A stretch of 64,000 bases of DNA from Amycolatopsis sp. WAC 01376 (GTDB taxonomy: Bacteria; Actinomycetota; Actinomycetes; Mycobacteriales; Pseudonocardiaceae): assembly GCF_003947415.1 (NCBI RefSeq), contig NZ_QHKL01000001.1:1240001-1304000 (forward strand). The letters run 5' to 3'. Below, piece by piece: positions 62,959 through 64,000 of this stretch. Below the pieces are notes generated by a model that saw only the letters and a program-made list of their open reading frames with translations, did not search any database and was not told the origin of the DNA. The first letter of the stretch is position 1, and the number at the start of each line of letters is the position of its first letter. The position numbers were made by a program, and so were the translations under genes.

Positions 62959-64000
62959 ATGACGTTGCTGCGTAATTCCGGGTATTGGCGCTGGTCGGCG
63001 GGGGTCCAGCTGAACCGGCTGCCCGCCATGATGGCGCCGCTGGCCTTCACCGTGCTGACCACCGCGACGACCGGTTCGTACCGGCTCGGCGGGATCATGA
63101 TGGCCGTTTTCGTCGCCGCCGAGATGGTCGGCGCCGTGCCGACCGGGCGGCTGCTCGACCGCGTCGGACCCGCACGCGGTCTCGTCGTGCTGCTTCCGCT
63201 GGTCGCCGCGGGGCTGTTCCTGCTGGCCGCGGTCGCCTCCGCCGGCGCCCCGGACCTGGTGCTGCTCGCGCTGGCGATCCCGCCGGGGCTGGTCGCGGGC
63301 GGGTTGAACGGCGGTTTCCGGACGCTGCTCGCCGGGACGGTGACCGAAGAAGAACTGCCGAGGGCCGTTTCGGTCGACGCGATGATCCTCGAAGGCGTCA
63401 TCGTCGGCGGGCCGCTGCTGGTGGCGCTCCTGGCGACGTCCGGCCCGGCCGTCCCGGTGCTCGCGATGGCCGTCGGCGGGCTGCTCGCGGCCCTGCTCGT
63501 GCCCCGGCGCACGGTCACCCGTGATCCACAAAGGACAGTCGAGCGCCAGGCGATCCCGGTCGCCGCTTGCGTGCCATGGCTGGCGGGGTTGTTCACCGTC
63601 GGGCTCCTGTTGTCGACCATCGAGGTCGGCCTGCTGCCGCTCGTCCAGCGCCTCGGCGCACCCGATTCGGCGACGGCGATCGTCATCGTGGTGCTCTGCG
63701 CCGCCAGCCTGACCGGGAGTGCGCTGTACGCGGCGCGGGGCAAGCTCGGCGATCCGAGGCTGTTCCTTGCCGGTTTCGTGCTCGGCGGGATCGTGGTTTC
63801 GGCGGGCTTCGGCTGGGCCGGGCTGCTCGGCGGGGTCGCACTGATCGGGCTCTGCACCGGTCCGCTGATGGCCGTCTCGTCGGTCAACCTGCAGAAACTG
63901 CTGCCCGAACGCCGCCGGTCGGAAGGCTTCTCGCTGGCCTTCACCGTGCAGGCGTCGGGGTTCGGGCTGGGCTCGCTGGCGATCGGGGTGCTGCCGGTGT
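62959..64000 (+). CDS. MFS transporter (C-terminus beyond window)
   Basis: ATG 62959 opens a frame still coding at the window edge (347 codons). It shows the MFS pattern MTLLRNSGYWRWSAGVQLNR, GGIMMAVFVAAEMVGAVPTG, the loop GRLLDRVGPARGLVVLLPLV and GGLNGGFRTLLAGTVTEEEL. About ten helices are visible. The divergent ArsR-type regulator and palindrome suggest inducible efflux. The stop codon and the last helices are not in the window. Confidence 0.92.
   Translation, partial: MTLLRNSGYWRWSAGVQLNRLPAMMAPLAFTVLTTATTGSYRLGGIMMAVFVAAEMVGAVPTGRLLDRVGPARGLVVLLPLVAAGLFLLAAVASAGAPDLVLLALAIPPGLVAGGLNGGFRTLLAGTVTEEELPRAVSVDAMILEGVIVGGPLLVALLATSGPAVPVLAMAVGGLLAALLVPRRTVTRDPQRTVERQAIPVAACVPWLAGLFTVGLLLSTIEVGLLPLVQRLGAPDSATAIVIVVLCAASLTGSALYAARGKLGDPRLFLAGFVLGGIVVSAGFGWAGLLGGVALIGLCTGPLMAVSSVNLQKLLPERRRSEGFSLAFTVQASGFGLGSLAIGVLPV

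Overview
The window looks like chromosome of a high-GC actinomycete, most likely Pseudonocardiaceae and Amycolatopsis-like. This is an inference from third-position GC, frequent GTG/TTG starts, F420-type LLM oxidoreductases, an EspG/DUF3558/WXG type VII secretion gene set, a DUF3151 gene in the purA neighbourhood, and many long intergenic palindromes. I see no rRNA, tRNA or CRISPR array.

Positions 1-10209 are the right end of an integrated phage-like element, visibly less GC-biased than the rest. On the minus strand it carries, in transcription order, an HNH nuclease, a beta-class DNA methyltransferase, a C5-cytosine methyltransferase, a membrane-anchored transglycosylase, small and large terminase, a small membrane protein, a portal, and a prohead protease fused in frame to the start of the major capsid protein, which runs off the left edge. 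At the right end are an excisionase-like HTH protein, a second HTH protein, a large palindromic operator and a tyrosine integrase. No replication or tail gene is visible. A tail-less (capsid-forming) satellite is possible but cannot be decided without the left end.

From 10.3 to 34 kb: a polytopic membrane protein, DUF3151, a secreted lipase with a divergent TetR regulator and operator, a diguanylate cyclase, an MFS exporter, and a five-gene Opp/Dpp-type ABC transporter plus LLM monooxygenase operon facing a large FAD/NAD(P)-binding protein. Then come a secreted HNH nuclease, purA, an OsmC protein, an F420 LLM oxidoreductase, an aromatic-acid MFS / APC permease pair bracketed by identical palindromes, and a secreted glycerophosphodiesterase.

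From 34.5 to 50.8 kb: purD, a six-gene type VII secretion substrate/chaperone module (PE-like, DUF3558 lipoprotein, PPE-like, EspG, EspC-like, WXG-transglycosylase), a FAD monooxygenase with a divergent GntR-TetR fusion regulator, an aminotransferase, a SAM methyltransferase, a HAD hydrolase, threonine aldolase, a SigE-type sigma factor with a membrane partner, a TetR regulator and purB.

From 50.8 to 64 kb: a polar amino-acid ABC operon with three paralogous binding proteins behind a structured leader, a MOSC protein overlapping antisense with a SAM hydrolase, purC, a DUF2334 deacetylase, a TetR/DUF418 pair with a shared operator, an MBL-fold hydrolase, and an ArsR regulator divergent from an MFS transporter cut by the right edge. 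Four purine genes (purA, purD, purB, purC) are scattered singly over about 30 kb.

The most unusual non-coding content is two families of intergenic palindromes. One consists of simple 40-60 nt perfect hairpins at gene ends, some with compensatory changes between copies. The other is a composite multi-hairpin element present twice (near 55.1 and 61.0 kb) with the same order of internal modules.
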